From Methanosarcina horonobensis HB-1 = JCM 15518 (GTDB lineage Archaea; Halobacteriota; Methanosarcinia; Methanosarcinales; Methanosarcinaceae), in contig NZ_CP009516.1 of NCBI RefSeq assembly GCF_000970285.1, positions 4,753,036-4,817,035 on the forward strand: a stretch of DNA of 64,000 bases, written 5' to 3'. The position numbers were made by a program, and so were the translations under genes. A model generated the notes under the pieces. It saw only the letters and a program-made list of their open reading frames with translations, had not been told where the DNA came from and did not search any database. This document shows, piece by piece, positions 17,305 through 27,187 of this stretch; position 1 is the first letter of the stretch; the number at the start of each line of letters is the position of its first letter.

Positions 17305-18486
17305 ATGTACGATGTATATGCGGTCCGTGAAGATTTTCCTGTTTTAAAAGAAGTTGTGTACCTTGATAGCACGGCGACCACGCAGACCCCGATCCCTGCA
17401 GTTGAAGCCATGGTCGAATATTTTTATAAGTACGCTGGCAACCATGGGAGAGGAGCGCACCGCCTGGCAAGGGAAACTACAAACCGCTATGAAGACGCGC
17501 GGGAAACTGTTGCCCGTTTCCTGAATGCAGAGCCTTCAAAGACCGTATTTACGAAAAATACGACCGAAGGGACCAACCTTGTCGCAAACAGCTATCCCTG
17601 GGAAGCAGGAGACCATATCATTACAACCGTGCTCGAGCATCACTCAAATCTCCTGCCCTGGCTGCGCCTGCAAAAAAAAGGGATAAAAGTAACACTGGTA
17701 AGTCCGGATCGCAGAGGTATAATTGATCCTCGGATGATAGAAAATGCCCTCACTGACAGGACAAAACTCATTGCTGTAACGCATGTTTCAAACGTTTTCG
17801 GCTCTATCCAGGATGTTGGCAGGATTACCAAACTTGCTCGCAAAAACGGAATAAAAGTCCTGATTGATGGCGCCCAGTCCGCAGGGCATATGCCAGTGGA
17901 TCTTAAAGTACTCGGATGTGATTTTTTTGCAACCGCAGGGCATAAAGGGCTCCTTGGCCCGCAGGGAACCGGGGTACTTTATATCAGACAACCCGAGCTT
18001 CTGGAAAGCGCCTCTGTAGGAGGGGGAGCAGTTTCGGACGTCAGTGGGCTTGAGTATACACTTGAGCCTTCACCTGCCTGTTTTGAAGCCGGTACCCCGA
18101 ACATCCCGGGAGTTATCGGGCTTGGAAGAGCAGTAGAGTATGTGGAAAAAATTGGCGTTTCCGAGATTGAAAAGCATGAAGCGAAACTTTCCGGACAGGC
18201 CGCAAAGAGGCTTTCAGAACTTGAGCACGTGGAGGTTTACGGGCCCGAAAATCGGGCAGGTATTGTGCCTTTTAATGTTAAAGGACTTCATGCTCATGAT
18301 GTTGCCCTGATCCTTGACCAGACAAGAAAAATTTGCGTCCGCAGTGGGCACCATTGTGCAGTCCCAAGTACCCGTTTTCTTGAAGTGGAAAGCACTGTCA
18401 GGGCCTCTTTTGCACTCTACAACACGGAAGAAGAAGTAAATATACTCGTAAATGCTGTTAATGCACTCAAGGCACTCGTATCCTGA
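17305..18486 (+). CDS. sufS: cysteine desulfurase, SufS/class V aminotransferase type
   Basis: A 393-residue PLP enzyme of the SufS/CsdA group, which removes sulfur from cysteine for Fe-S and thio-cofactor synthesis. The PLP lysine is K214 in ATAGHKGLLGP. The persulfide cysteine is C351 in the motif SGHHCAVPSTR, which is the SufS form. The N-terminus (VREDFPVLKEVVYLDSTATTQTP) and the DGAQSAGHMPVDL stretch are typical. Some methanogens lack cysteine desulfurase, so its presence is informative. It is single, with a small ORF upstream and larE 1.8 kb away; no sufBC is adjacent. Confidence 0.93.
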   Translation: MYDVYAVREDFPVLKEVVYLDSTATTQTPIPAVEAMVEYFYKYAGNHGRGAHRLARETTNRYEDARETVARFLNAEPSKTVFTKNTTEGTNLVANSYPWEAGDHIITTVLEHHSNLLPWLRLQKKGIKVTLVSPDRRGIIDPRMIENALTDRTKLIAVTHVSNVFGSIQDVGRITKLARKNGIKVLIDGAQSAGHMPVDLKVLGCDFFATAGHKGLLGPQGTGVLYIRQPELLESASVGGGAVSDVSGLEYTLEPSPACFEAGTPNIPGVIGLGRAVEYVEKIGVSEIEKHEAKLSGQAAKRLSELEHVEVYGPENRAGIVPFNVKGLHAHDVALILDQTRKICVRSGHHCAVPSTRFLEVESTVRASFALYNTEEEVNILVNAVNALKALVS

Positions 18487-19193
18487 AAACTCGGGCGGTA
18501 TTTAAGTAACAGACTATACGGGTTTAGAAAAGGCATAATAAGCATACATTTCCTCTACAACAACTGCTCCGCAGGCAAGAAGAGGCTTTTGTAAGAATCA
18601 AAAGCCCTTCTGGAAAATGTCATATTTCAGTCAAAACCGCTGGGAATGGATCTTGAACCTTTATCACTTCCGGACTGCTTGTGGTAGAAGATATGTTCCA
18701 GAGTAGAATTCAGGAAACTCTTTTTTCCCGTCCTGAGAAAGGACTTGAAGTCGCAGAAAAGGACAGGCAGAATTTCTCTGACTATTTTTAGAGCTGAAAA
18801 CTTTTCCTTAAAAACTCTCCTTAGATTTTTCTTAGATTTTTAACTTTACAAAAGAGCTGTGTTATCCTTACGAGTAATATTGAGCCTATAGCCCACAAGC
18901 CGGATTCATAATTATTTTTTTCGCCTTGAAAGTGAACGGTTTTTTATTCTATCTCCAATTGTCCTTATTTTAACTTTACCAGCTCTTATTAAAGAAATTA
19001 ATTAATGACTTTATAATTTAATTATACACTTTTTGAATAAATCATTAAGCTAAAACAGGTGATTAAGAAGTATAATCAGGTTAGTTAGATAGAGAATCAA
19101 TGATAAAATTTATGAATGTAAAGAAAAATAATAGAAATATTTTATAATATGTTTGGTACTATATAGCGTAAGAAGAAATCTGAAGGCGAGAGT
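18487..19193. other. 707-base intergenic region before the pilus locus
   Basis: No supportable gene. A hairpin GGCTTTTG/CAAAAGCC (18584-18591 and 18599-18606) follows sufS but lacks a T run. Around 18640-18790 short frames with protein-like residues (for example EPLSLPDC, then EKGLEVAEKDRQNFSDYF) are broken by stops and may be gene remains. The last 250 bases are very AT-rich, as expected for the promoter of the pilus ATPase gene. Confidence 0.45.
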
Positions 19194-20870
19194 ATGGATG
19201 AAGTAACAGAAATCTCGGAAAAAAAAAGTTTTATTTCGGGGTTATTCGGAAAAACAGGCGACAGTAACTCCATTTCAGACATACTGAAAAGGGCTAAAAC
19301 TTATTTTGACAAGCCTTTGAGAAGCATGCCGGCTTATGACCAGGAAAAAGAAGGACCTCTTGTAGAATTTGAAGTACCTGAAGGGTTAAGTGAAATAGAA
19401 AGATACTGGCTTCAAGAACCTTATGCTCTTGTATCTGTTCTGGAAGACCGCAGAACAAAGTACTACAGGCTGGTTGAACCTGCGCTCACAAAGTTCGAAA
19501 AAGAGCTGCTTGAAAGGCTCTACGAGGATTTTCAGGACATTCTGATCGTGAATTCCACGACTTCTAAGATAGAAAAAGATGAACTCCTTGTAGACAAAAC
19601 ACTTTTCCTTCTTGAACGCTACAAAGCTGAAATTTCGACCTCAACAATTCACAAAATAATGTATTATCTCAGAAGAAACCTGCTTGGTTATGAGAAAATC
19701 AATCCCCTTCTTTATGATTCTTATATAGAAGATATATCATGTGACGGTGTAGGAGTTCCACTCTATATTTATCATACCAGGTACCTGAATATTGAAAGTA
19801 ATATTTCTTTTGAAGAAGAAGAGCTTGACTCCCTTGTAATCAAGATGTGCCAGTTGAATAACAAGCATATCTCTGTCAGTCAGCCAATCGTGGATGCAAC
19901 AATTCAAGACGGATCAAGACTTCAGGCTATGCTAGGGAGAGAAATCACTCCCCGCGGCAGTTCTTTTACTATCCGTAAGTTCAGAAAGGACCCGATAACA
20001 CCCATCGACCTTCTCGGCTTTAAGACGTGTGATATGGAAATGCTGGTATACCTCTGGCTGGTCATTGAAAACGGATATAATATTCTTTTTGCAGGAGGTA
20101 CGGCTTCAGGAAAAACATCAATGCTTAACGCCACATCCCTTTTCATGCCTTCAACAGCCAAAATAGTCTCTATAGAAGACACAAGGGAACTCTTACTCTA
20201 CCACAACAACTGGGTCTCAGGTATTGCAAGAGAGAGCTTTTCTGCAGACTCTACAGGAGAGGTGTCCATGTATGACCTCTTAAGAGCTGCCCTGAGACAG
20301 CGTCCCGATTTCATAATTGTGGGTGAAGTAAGAGGCAGTGAAGCCCTTACTCTGTTCCAGGCAATGTCAACAGGACATGCAACAAGCTCGACAATGCACG
20401 CAGGAGATGTGCAGACTGTTATAAACAGGCTTACTCACGAACCAATAAATGTACCTCACCTTATGCTGCAGTCGCTTGATGTGCTCTGCATCCAGGAACA
20501 GGTATACATTGAAGAGAAAAGAGTCCGGAGAACCAGGAGTATTGTAGAAGTTCTTAACGTTGATCCTGAGACAGGCGACCTTGGAATTAACGAGCTTTTC
20601 AACTGGGAACCCTTGGAAGACTGTTTCCTGAAAGTTGGAGACTCCTACCTCATGCAGAATATTATGCATGTCAGAGGATGGGACTCAGGACAGTTGAAAA
20701 ACGAGATCGAGAGCCGGAGAAAGATTCTCACTTACCTTTATGAGAAGAATATGAGGAGCTATATCCAGGTATCTCTTGTGGTGCAGGCATACCAGAGTTA
20801 TCCGAAAATGGTCATGGAAGCTATAGAAAACGACACTCTGCAGGGTATGATACAGGATATGGTTGCTTAA
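19194..20870 (+). CDS. type II/IV secretion-pilus ATPase (TadA/GspE-like)
   Basis: A 558-residue secretion ATPase of the archaeal GspE/TadA/FlaI superfamily. Walker A is GGTASGKT (residues 301-308), followed by the VSIEDTREL stretch, the Walker B region DFIIVGEVRGSEA, and the histidine box with TGHATSSTMHAGD. An N-terminal domain of about 250 residues precedes it. The enzyme would power pilus assembly from the cytoplasm. It overlaps the longest reading of the next gene but ends 10 bases before that gene's likely ATG, so the motor and platform form one operon. The archaellum ATPase FlaI is the alternative, but no fla accessory genes are nearby. Confidence 0.92.
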   Translation: MDEVTEISEKKSFISGLFGKTGDSNSISDILKRAKTYFDKPLRSMPAYDQEKEGPLVEFEVPEGLSEIERYWLQEPYALVSVLEDRRTKYYRLVEPALTKFEKELLERLYEDFQDILIVNSTTSKIEKDELLVDKTLFLLERYKAEISTSTIHKIMYYLRRNLLGYEKINPLLYDSYIEDISCDGVGVPLYIYHTRYLNIESNISFEEEELDSLVIKMCQLNNKHISVSQPIVDATIQDGSRLQAMLGREITPRGSSFTIRKFRKDPITPIDLLGFKTCDMEMLVYLWLVIENGYNILFAGGTASGKTSMLNATSLFMPSTAKIVSIEDTRELLLYHNNWVSGIARESFSADSTGEVSMYDLLRAALRQRPDFIIVGEVRGSEALTLFQAMSTGHATSSTMHAGDVQTVINRLTHEPINVPHLMLQSLDVLCIQEQVYIEEKRVRRTRSIVEVLNVDPETGDLGINELFNWEPLEDCFLKVGDSYLMQNIMHVRGWDSGQLKNEIESRRKILTYLYEKNMRSYIQVSLVVQAYQSYPKMVMEAIENDTLQGMIQDMVA

Positions 20871-20880
20871 GAGGGGGAGC

Positions 20881-22869
20881 ATGGCTTATATTTCTGTGGA
20901 TGAAATAGCATACAGAACTTTTGGAAACTTCTTTTATAAAAATAGGGAGAGCTTCCGGGAGCTCAAAGCAAAGATGCGCTACTCGCATATCCCATTGTCA
21001 GTGGACCAGTACCTTGCATCAGCTTTAATATATTCGATATTTGCAGGGATAATAGGAGGTTTTTTCGGGTTCTGGCTAGGGCTGAAAACCTTCGGAGACC
21101 CTGTTTCTCGACTAAGCCTTTTTGTTGATTCCACGAGGGCAGGATTTGCAGAAGAGTACCTTTATTTGCTTGCTATTTTATTCGCCCTCTTGTTATTTGT
21201 TATAAGTTTTCTTACTGTCTTTGGAATTGCATACATCTATCCTTATTTTCAGGCAGATATCCGGCAGGCATGCATTGACAAGTCTATGCTGCCGGCAGTA
21301 ACCTACATGTACGCCCTGACAAAAGGAGGCATGTCAATTTATGATGTTTTCAGGTCTCTGAGCAGGTACGCCCATATATTCGGCACAAGCGCGGAAGAAA
21401 TCTCCTATATTGTGCGGGATATGGACTACCTAGGAAAGGACTTTATAAGTGCCCTTAACGCAGCCAAGGAACGCACTCCTTCGGAACGTTTCAAGGATTT
21501 TGTTGACGGATTAATCCTGGTTTCAAGCAGCGGGACCATAACCGAGTACATAAAAAATAAGTCAGAGCAGTACCAGGACATGGCAGAACTGGCAAATCGG
21601 AACTTGTTAAAAAGGCTTGATGTCCTTGCAGAGGTCTATGTGACTGTACTTGTCGCAGGTCCGTTATTCATAATGACAACGCTCATAGTGCTGCAGTTTT
21701 TCAGGCCAGCTTCAGCCCAGATCCTTTACATGCTAATCTATGTTATAATACCTCTTGCAACCTTGCTCTTCATAGTGCTTCTCGATACAGTGGGAGAACT
21801 CTCAATGAGCCCGAAAAAAGGTGACGTTCCTGATTATCCTATAAACCTTTCCGATATTCCGGAACTCAGCCCACATCTCAGTGCAGAAGAGGAAGAAAAG
21901 AGGGACAAAAAGTTAAAGCTATACAGACAGCTTTACAACATCAGGGACCTTATTTTTAATCCATACAGGACTATCCGTGACGAACCCAGGTATACATTCT
22001 TTTTCGGAATCCCTCTTGGACTTTACTATCTTGCCCACCTTCCGGAAGCTCTTAGAAGAAGTATCAATTTTAACTTTCACTGGAATCTGAACTTTGCCCA
22101 TATCAGCGACAGCAGCGTCCAGTTTATCAGCGCAATTGATGATTACCTGGTCATTTTTATCGTCATCGCACTCATTCCCTTCATCATATTTTATGAGATC
22201 AGGGCATGGAGAATGCGAAGAATTGACGAAAGAATGCCTGACCTGCTGAGAAACCTGTCAAGTATGAACGAGTCAGGACTTTTGCTCTCGAATTCCTTAA
22301 AAATAATAGCAGAGTCCAAGATGGGCATCCTAAGTAAAGAACTTAAAAAGCTAAAGGAGGATCTCTCATGGGGAACTTCTACTTCAAAGGCTCTCATGAA
22401 ACTGGAAAACAACATCAGAACAGCTTCATCAAGCCGAATTCTCCATACTCTCATTAAAGCAAACGAATCTACAAGCGACCTTAAAAGTGTACTTTCTATT
22501 ACCGCAAAACAGGTCAAAAGTGAGGAAAAGTTGAAAGAGGAGCGCTCTTCGGAGATGGTTGTCTATGTTGTCACTATCTACGTTGCTTTCTTTGTCTTCC
22601 TGTTCATAGTTTACATCCTGGCTGTATACTTCTTCCCTGAAAGTGCCTCGTTTAAAAACTCTTCTCAGGGGATGGGGTACGGAGGAATAGGGAACGGTTA
22701 CTTCAACATACAGGAGTATACGATGCTCATGTTCCACTCAGCCCTTGTCCAGGCTTTTACCTCGGGGCTCATTGCCGGAAAGATGGGACAGGGGTCGGTT
22801 TACATGGGGCTGAAGTACAGTGTCAGCATGATGATAATTACCTACGTAGTTTTTACAATGTTCGTTTAA
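20881..22869 (+). CDS. pilus platform protein, tandem TadC/FlaJ (GspF) type
   Basis: A 662-residue membrane protein with two successive GspF/TadC-like modules. Module one spans about residues 1-330, with transmembrane pairs near 45-70, 95-125 and 255-305. Module two spans about 400-662, with segments near 420-440, 560-585 and 620-660. The longest ORF begins with TTG at 20863, but GAGGGGG sits directly before the ATG at 20881, so that start is chosen. It would anchor the ATPase and extract pilin subunits. The duplicated layout is usual for euryarchaeal type IV pilus systems. Confidence 0.9.
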   Translation: MAYISVDEIAYRTFGNFFYKNRESFRELKAKMRYSHIPLSVDQYLASALIYSIFAGIIGGFFGFWLGLKTFGDPVSRLSLFVDSTRAGFAEEYLYLLAILFALLLFVISFLTVFGIAYIYPYFQADIRQACIDKSMLPAVTYMYALTKGGMSIYDVFRSLSRYAHIFGTSAEEISYIVRDMDYLGKDFISALNAAKERTPSERFKDFVDGLILVSSSGTITEYIKNKSEQYQDMAELANRNLLKRLDVLAEVYVTVLVAGPLFIMTTLIVLQFFRPASAQILYMLIYVIIPLATLLFIVLLDTVGELSMSPKKGDVPDYPINLSDIPELSPHLSAEEEEKRDKKLKLYRQLYNIRDLIFNPYRTIRDEPRYTFFFGIPLGLYYLAHLPEALRRSINFNFHWNLNFAHISDSSVQFISAIDDYLVIFIVIALIPFIIFYEIRAWRMRRIDERMPDLLRNLSSMNESGLLLSNSLKIIAESKMGILSKELKKLKEDLSWGTSTSKALMKLENNIRTASSSRILHTLIKANESTSDLKSVLSITAKQVKSEEKLKEERSSEMVVYVVTIYVAFFVFLFIVYILAVYFFPESASFKNSSQGMGYGGIGNGYFNIQEYTMLMFHSALVQAFTSGLIAGKMGQGSVYMGLKYSVSMMIITYVVFTMFV

Positions 22870-22940
22870 ATTTGAGTATAACAGTGTAGATAAGAAGGTC
22901 TGAAACAAGAAGTATATAAGGAAGTTGGGGGAGGAAAAGC

Positions 22941-23918
22941 ATGAGGAGTTCTAAATCCGGGAAAAAAGACATTATTCAAAGAGAAAATGCAGTATCCGAA
23001 ATTATGGGGGTAGCTCTCCTTCTCGGGATAGTGGTTATAATGCTCAGTTTCGAAGGAGCTTTTATATTTGCCAGAAGCGGGCCGGACGACCTCCCTCACG
23101 CAAATCTTCAGGAATGGATGGATACTTCGGAAGAAAAGATTTACCTGAAACACTGCAGCGGGGAGCCGATAAAAATCGAAGAGCTGGAAATAGTAGCCAG
23201 TATCAACAATACCAGATACGTCTATAACTCATCTAACGCTTACACAGAGACGGGGAGTAACGGCTACTGGGAGCTTGGAGAGGTGATCACCCTGGATGCC
23301 GGAAGCGAATGGGCACTCGACCTGAAGGACTACCATGAAATAGACCTCTATCTTGTTGACACCCCAACAAAGGAGTTGATCCAGAAATCCAGACTTACCA
23401 CGGATTTCAGGAGAGATCCTTATGTAATCGGATGGATTACACCGAGAGGAGGAGCACGTGACACCTCAAACGGAGGATCAGCGACTCTCGCGGACGTGCA
23501 GAAAGAAAATGATACCTTCTGGACTATATATAAGACCCCTACGAAAAACGGGACAGAAACAGACCCGAACATATACCAGGAAATTGATTTTGGGGTCAAC
23601 CCCTGCCTTTATGGGTACAGGCCAGGAGACAGCCTCTCAAACGTAACTCTCAAAATAGTTTACAGAACAAACGATAACTCCATCCTGAAAATACGATTGA
23701 GATTCTATGACGTGGACAGTCCCTCAAATTGGTTTTACAGAGAAATAGCGCTGCCAGAGAAAAATGCCTTCACTGCCGTGTATATACCTCTGACAGATTA
23801 CATAAATAGTACCGAAGACCTGGCTGATTTCACGGTAAGGCTCGAAGCCGTAACGAATGCAGACGAACATTCACACAAAGAAGTAAATATCGATTATCTG
23901 GGTTTATGGATAGAGTGA
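22941..23918 (+). CDS. pilin-like protein, family A, long form (325 aa)
   Basis: An archaeal type IV pilin-like precursor. A charged N-terminus is followed by the class III signal motif ENA|VSEIMG (likely cut after residue 17) and a hydrophobic helix. The pilin body has a motif near residues 68-78 (IYLKHCSGEPI) that matches the HxGGExI element of its paralogues. A second domain of about 170 residues (from WITPRGGARDTSNGG) includes NVTLKIVYRTND and ends in NIDYLGLWIE. The closest relative in the window is the gene at 28438. GGGGGAGG lies before the ATG. It is the first gene after the motor pair and probably part of the filament. Confidence 0.85.
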   Translation: MRSSKSGKKDIIQRENAVSEIMGVALLLGIVVIMLSFEGAFIFARSGPDDLPHANLQEWMDTSEEKIYLKHCSGEPIKIEELEIVASINNTRYVYNSSNAYTETGSNGYWELGEVITLDAGSEWALDLKDYHEIDLYLVDTPTKELIQKSRLTTDFRRDPYVIGWITPRGGARDTSNGGSATLADVQKENDTFWTIYKTPTKNGTETDPNIYQEIDFGVNPCLYGYRPGDSLSNVTLKIVYRTNDNSILKIRLRFYDVDSPSNWFYREIALPEKNAFTAVYIPLTDYINSTEDLADFTVRLEAVTNADEHSHKEVNIDYLGLWIE

Positions 23919-23948
23919 TAGCAGACTTGAGAATGAAGAGGGATCGGT

Positions 23949-24431
23949 ATGCTTGACATAAAAAGATTCATGAAAAACCAGAAAGCTGTTTCGGAAGTTG
24001 TTGGAGAAGTACTTCTGACAACTATAGCAGTTCTTCTTGTGAGCTCTATTGGGATATTCATTGCCACTTACGACGGGGCTACTGATATTCCTCACACTCA
24101 GGTAAGGGAATGGATGAACGCAGGAAAAGATACTATCTACCTTGAACACAGCGGAGGGGAATTTCTTGGAACCGACGCCTTCGAGATTGTGGTAAACATT
24201 AACGAACAAAAATACGTTTATCCTTCAGCCAGCATTTATTCAAACCTCAATAACAGCAGCTGGCAGCTTGGAGATAGAATTGAAATTAATACAAGCAGCG
24301 AGTGGGGAGTCAACATTACAGATGGAGATGAAATCAAGGTATTCCTTATTGACATTCCCTCAAGACAGACAATCCAGTACTTAACAATTTCTTCAAAACA
24401 GGATGTAGCTCCGGCTGGAGTATACCCATAA
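23949..24431 (+). CDS. pilin-like protein, family A, short form (160 aa)
   Basis: A 160-residue precursor with signal motif NQKA|VSEVVG (cut after about residue 13) and a hydrophobic helix to about residue 35. The core repeats the elements seen in the 325-residue neighbour: EWMNAGKDTIYLEHSGGEFL, then YVYPSASIYS and INTSSEWGVNI. It lacks the second domain, so it represents the minimal family A pilin. It lies 30 bases after the long form and 30 bases before a family B gene. Prepilin cleavage would need a class III peptidase encoded elsewhere. Confidence 0.85.
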   Translation: MLDIKRFMKNQKAVSEVVGEVLLTTIAVLLVSSIGIFIATYDGATDIPHTQVREWMNAGKDTIYLEHSGGEFLGTDAFEIVVNINEQKYVYPSASIYSNLNNSSWQLGDRIEINTSSEWGVNITDGDEIKVFLIDIPSRQTIQYLTISSKQDVAPAGVYP

Positions 24432-24461
24432 ATGTAATGAAAGATAAAAGAGGAGAGAGGC

Positions 24462-25388
24462 ATGGAGAAAAAGGGCTTTAAAGCGATTCACACTTTTTGC
24501 AGGTCAGAATCCGGGGTATCAACTGCAGTTGCTGCAGCCCTGCTTATTGGTATTGTAGTTATCTTTATGACAACTGTCCAGATCAATTACATGCCTGTCT
24601 GGAAAGAAGATGCAGAATATGCCCATATGGCTGATGTATGGCACGATATGTCAAGGTTCAAATCAAACGTGGATATCATTACTGCAGGGCTCGAAATAAA
24701 CCCCAATGCCAGGATTGTGCTTAACAGCCCCATTCAGGTTGGGGGAAGTGAAGTCCCGTTCATAAGGAGTACAACCACAGGAGGAAGCCTTGCAATCAAC
24801 AAAGACATGTCCGGTATGTCGGTGATAGTGATCGATAACGAATCCTCCGAGCTGTTTAACAGTGAGGTAGGTCTTTATTACACAGGCACGGTCTTCTACC
24901 GCCCATCAAACCTTCATTACGTGGACGAGATGTACTGCTATGAAAACGGAGCCCTTATAGTCTCCCAGAAAGGCAGATCAGTAATGAAGCTTGCCCCGAC
25001 AATCGTGATGGAAAAAGACCCCGGTTCGGTTAACCTCTTAATAAGAGGCGTAGTCCTTGACAGCCCCCGCGGCATCGTCCTGTCCAGCAACACAGTAGAA
25101 GACATAAGACTGACCTCTAAGGAAAGCAAGGCTCTCTTCAACTCGACAGATTATGAAAGCTTTTACAACATCACATCCGTAAACGTTACAATCTACACGG
25201 AAAATAAAGAAGCCTGGGAGAACTACTTCAGAGACTCAGCCTCCGACATAACCCTTTTCGAAGGTACGGACTATCACCTGGACAACAGCAGTACCTATGC
25301 AGTAACTTTTTCACTCCACCCTGTCGGAGAAGACCTTTATGTTACTGTCTATAGAAGCGTAATAAAAATAGAAACAGGGCTTCTGTAA
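24462..25388 (+). CDS. pilin-like protein, family B (308 aa)
   Basis: A 308-residue precursor with a class III-like signal SESG|VSTAVAAAL (cut after about residue 18) and one hydrophobic helix. It then shows the family B signature YMPVWKEDAEYAHMADVWHDM (shortened here), shared with the genes at 29479 and 30595. The body is β-rich, with a conserved YENGALIVSQKGRSVMKL stretch. Family B proteins resemble the euryarchaeal DUF7289-type secreted proteins; function is unknown, but the shared signal and position imply a minor pilin or surface subunit. GAGAGAGG precedes the ATG. Its stop codon lies inside a terminator-like hairpin. Confidence 0.82.
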   Translation: MEKKGFKAIHTFCRSESGVSTAVAAALLIGIVVIFMTTVQINYMPVWKEDAEYAHMADVWHDMSRFKSNVDIITAGLEINPNARIVLNSPIQVGGSEVPFIRSTTTGGSLAINKDMSGMSVIVIDNESSELFNSEVGLYYTGTVFYRPSNLHYVDEMYCYENGALIVSQKGRSVMKLAPTIVMEKDPGSVNLLIRGVVLDSPRGIVLSSNTVEDIRLTSKESKALFNSTDYESFYNITSVNVTIYTENKEAWENYFRDSASDITLFEGTDYHLDNSSTYAVTFSLHPVGEDLYVTVYRSVIKIETGLL

Positions 25389-25395
25389 GAAGCCC
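25377..25395 (+). terminator. hairpin spanning the stop codon of the family B gene
   Basis: GGGCTTC (25377-25383) and GAAGCCC (25389-25395) form a perfect 7-bp stem; the loop TGTAA contains the stop codon. A T-rich stretch (AATAATTTTTCC) follows about 20 bases later. Confidence 0.55.
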
Positions 25396-25929
25396 GAGCA
25401 TACTTCAAAAAATAATTTTTCCTGATCAATGCCTTTTAGCTGAATTAATGCCTGGCTATGCTCTAAAAAATCAAAGGCAGTTTTGGTTCAAAACGTCCAA
25501 AAAAAATATTTTTTGAGATGGCATTACTTAGTAATAATATTTATTTTAAATACTTCTCAAATACAGTTATTAAGAAGAATTAAGAGAATTACGGCCTTAA
25601 TACGAAAAGATAAGAACAAGAAGAATAGTTCTCAAAAAGTTAATACACAATCTTCATTTGTGCGCCCGTTTATAAAATTCGTTTTCGTCAACAACTATTT
25701 TTTAACTGAAATAGTTATAAATATAACTTTCTATATAATTGTAGACAATAACTGTCTTAAATTATTTATTAGAGAACTTAAAGGGGAAATGAATAACCTT
25801 AATCCAGAGAGGCAGAGATTTGTGACTACTGTTTCAACTAGTTGAGTATAAGAATCTGCAAAATGCCAGTGTTTTTTCTTTTGCAAAAACCAGTCAAGCC
25901 TGAAAATATTACTTTTAGGAGGACTTATT
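25389..25929. other. 541-base AT-rich intergenic region in the pilus locus
   Basis: A possible 120-codon frame here (25483-25845) has low-complexity, AT-driven composition and no ribosome site, so I do not call it. The region probably carries the promoter of the next pilin gene, which has its own strong Shine-Dalgarno. Confidence 0.5.
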
Positions 25930-26991
25930 TTGAATATATTTGAAAAATTCATAAAAGATTCCATAGGGGTCTCATCTGTACTGGGTGAAATTCTTATTAC
26001 GGGGATCGTTGTTATCGCATTCGGTTCGCTATTCGTAATTATAACTTCCGTTGACAAGCCTGCTGATCATACTCGTTTGTCAGTAGAAGAATGGATAGAT
26101 GCTCCCTCCGATATAATCTCCCTGCGACATGCAGGTGGGGAATCCATTGATACAGAAGACCTGAAAATCAATGTTCAAATTAACGGTACCTCTTATGTAT
26201 ATTCTTCCTCTAATATTTCCGAAAACCTGGGAAAAAGCTTCTGGGAAATGGCAGATGTTATTCAAATTAATACCAGCCAGGAATGGGGTACTGGTATTGT
26301 AAATGAAGAGAACATGGATGTAAAGTTGATTAATACAAACTCAAAGGAGGTTCTTCCTAAATACAGGATTGGCTTCTTGCCAGAGTCCTCCAAGGGTTCA
26401 TTTGAAGATTCCGTTGACTTTGATATAATAGACAATACAGTAGTTCCGCAGGAAGACTTTATCAGCAGTTTTACGGTTCTGGGAGCTGCAATTCAATCAG
26501 GCGGATATGATTTGAAGGTAACTACACGGTTTAGAGTTGGAGGTGACACTCTAGATCCCTGGCACTACTCTTTGCCGGTTACTGGCAATGTTAATGATGG
26601 TAAGGTACATATATTGAACCTTTCAACCGCTTATTCGGCAGGTACTCCCGTAACCATAAATGGCAAATCCTGGATCTGGACCAAAGATAGTAAAAAACTC
26701 TCTACAAAAGACTCAGACTGGAAGAGTTATATGGAAGTTAGTTCTTCGAGTTATTCTTCGAATTTAATAGTGCTAAGGAATGGGGATGCTGCTCCCACAA
26801 TTCCGGGTTTGGATGAGCAGCCAGACGTTGCAGAGTATATAGATGACTATGTTGAAGATGGCAAGATATTACTGGACGAAAATGAGGCTATTTTTCTGTT
26901 TGAACTCGGGACAACTGACCTTCACAGTTCTGCGGCTGATTTCCAGGACCTTGTAGTCCTTATGTCGATAGATCCGGCACCGGCAAATTAA
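25930..26991 (+). CDS. pilin-like protein, family A, long variant (353 aa)
   Basis: A 353-residue precursor starting with TTG at 25930, chosen because AGGAGG stands 7-8 bases upstream and the signal motif then falls at KDSIG|VSSVLGEILI (cut after residue 13). The pilin core carries SLRHAGGESIDTEDLKI and INTSQEWGTGI, matching family A. The distal domain (residues about 160-353) differs from those of the other long forms and has no recognisable relative here; it ends with a short hydrophobic strand (DLVVLMSIDPAPAN). Base composition is more AT-rich than in the neighbouring pilins, and it is flanked by long gaps, which suggests a separate transcript and perhaps separate acquisition. Confidence 0.8.
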   Translation: MNIFEKFIKDSIGVSSVLGEILITGIVVIAFGSLFVIITSVDKPADHTRLSVEEWIDAPSDIISLRHAGGESIDTEDLKINVQINGTSYVYSSSNISENLGKSFWEMADVIQINTSQEWGTGIVNEENMDVKLINTNSKEVLPKYRIGFLPESSKGSFEDSVDFDIIDNTVVPQEDFISSFTVLGAAIQSGGYDLKVTTRFRVGGDTLDPWHYSLPVTGNVNDGKVHILNLSTAYSAGTPVTINGKSWIWTKDSKKLSTKDSDWKSYMEVSSSSYSSNLIVLRNGDAAPTIPGLDEQPDVAEYIDDYVEDGKILLDENEAIFLFELGTTDLHSSAADFQDLVVLMSIDPAPAN

Positions 26992-27034
26992 GTCTTTTCG
27001 GTAGAATTGGAGCTTCTCGCCGGAAAAACTTAGG

Positions 27035-27081
27035 TTGGACCTGAAATCGATCCATTTTTCGATTTCGGTTCTCAGGTTCAA
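27035..27081 (+). other. large stem-loop downstream of the 353-aa pilin gene
   Basis: TTGGACCTG (27035-27043) plus AAATCGA (27044-27050) pairs with TCGATTT (27059-27065) and CAGGTTCAA (27073-27081). This leaves a 7-base bulge and one G-T pair. It is a 16-bp stem in the 3' untranslated region. Confidence 0.6.
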
Positions 27082-27158
27082 TCAAGTGAGCATGAGCTGA
27101 AACCTTTATTTCCTTCATTTTTATTTGAGGATGCTGTTGAGCTATTAAAGAGGTAGAG

Positions 27159-27180
27159 AAGATGCGAAACGCATCTTTTT
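27159..27180 (+). terminator. terminator after the 353-aa pilin gene
   Basis: AAGATGCG (27159-27166) and CGCATCTT (27170-27177) form a perfect 8-bp stem with an AAA loop, running straight into TTT. Confidence 0.7.
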
Positions 27181-27187
27181 ATGTTTC

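Noticed and set aside
19194-22869. Archaellum (flagellum) motor genes flaI/flaJ
   Set aside because: The platform protein is double length, and no flaD/E/F/G/H-type gene or archaellin is present. The neighbours are DUF1628-type pilins, so a pilus or secretion system fits better.
25483-25845. 120-codon plus-strand frame in the pilus locus gap
   Set aside because: Composition follows the AT-rich DNA (I, K, N, F rich), there is no ribosome site and no domain can be seen.
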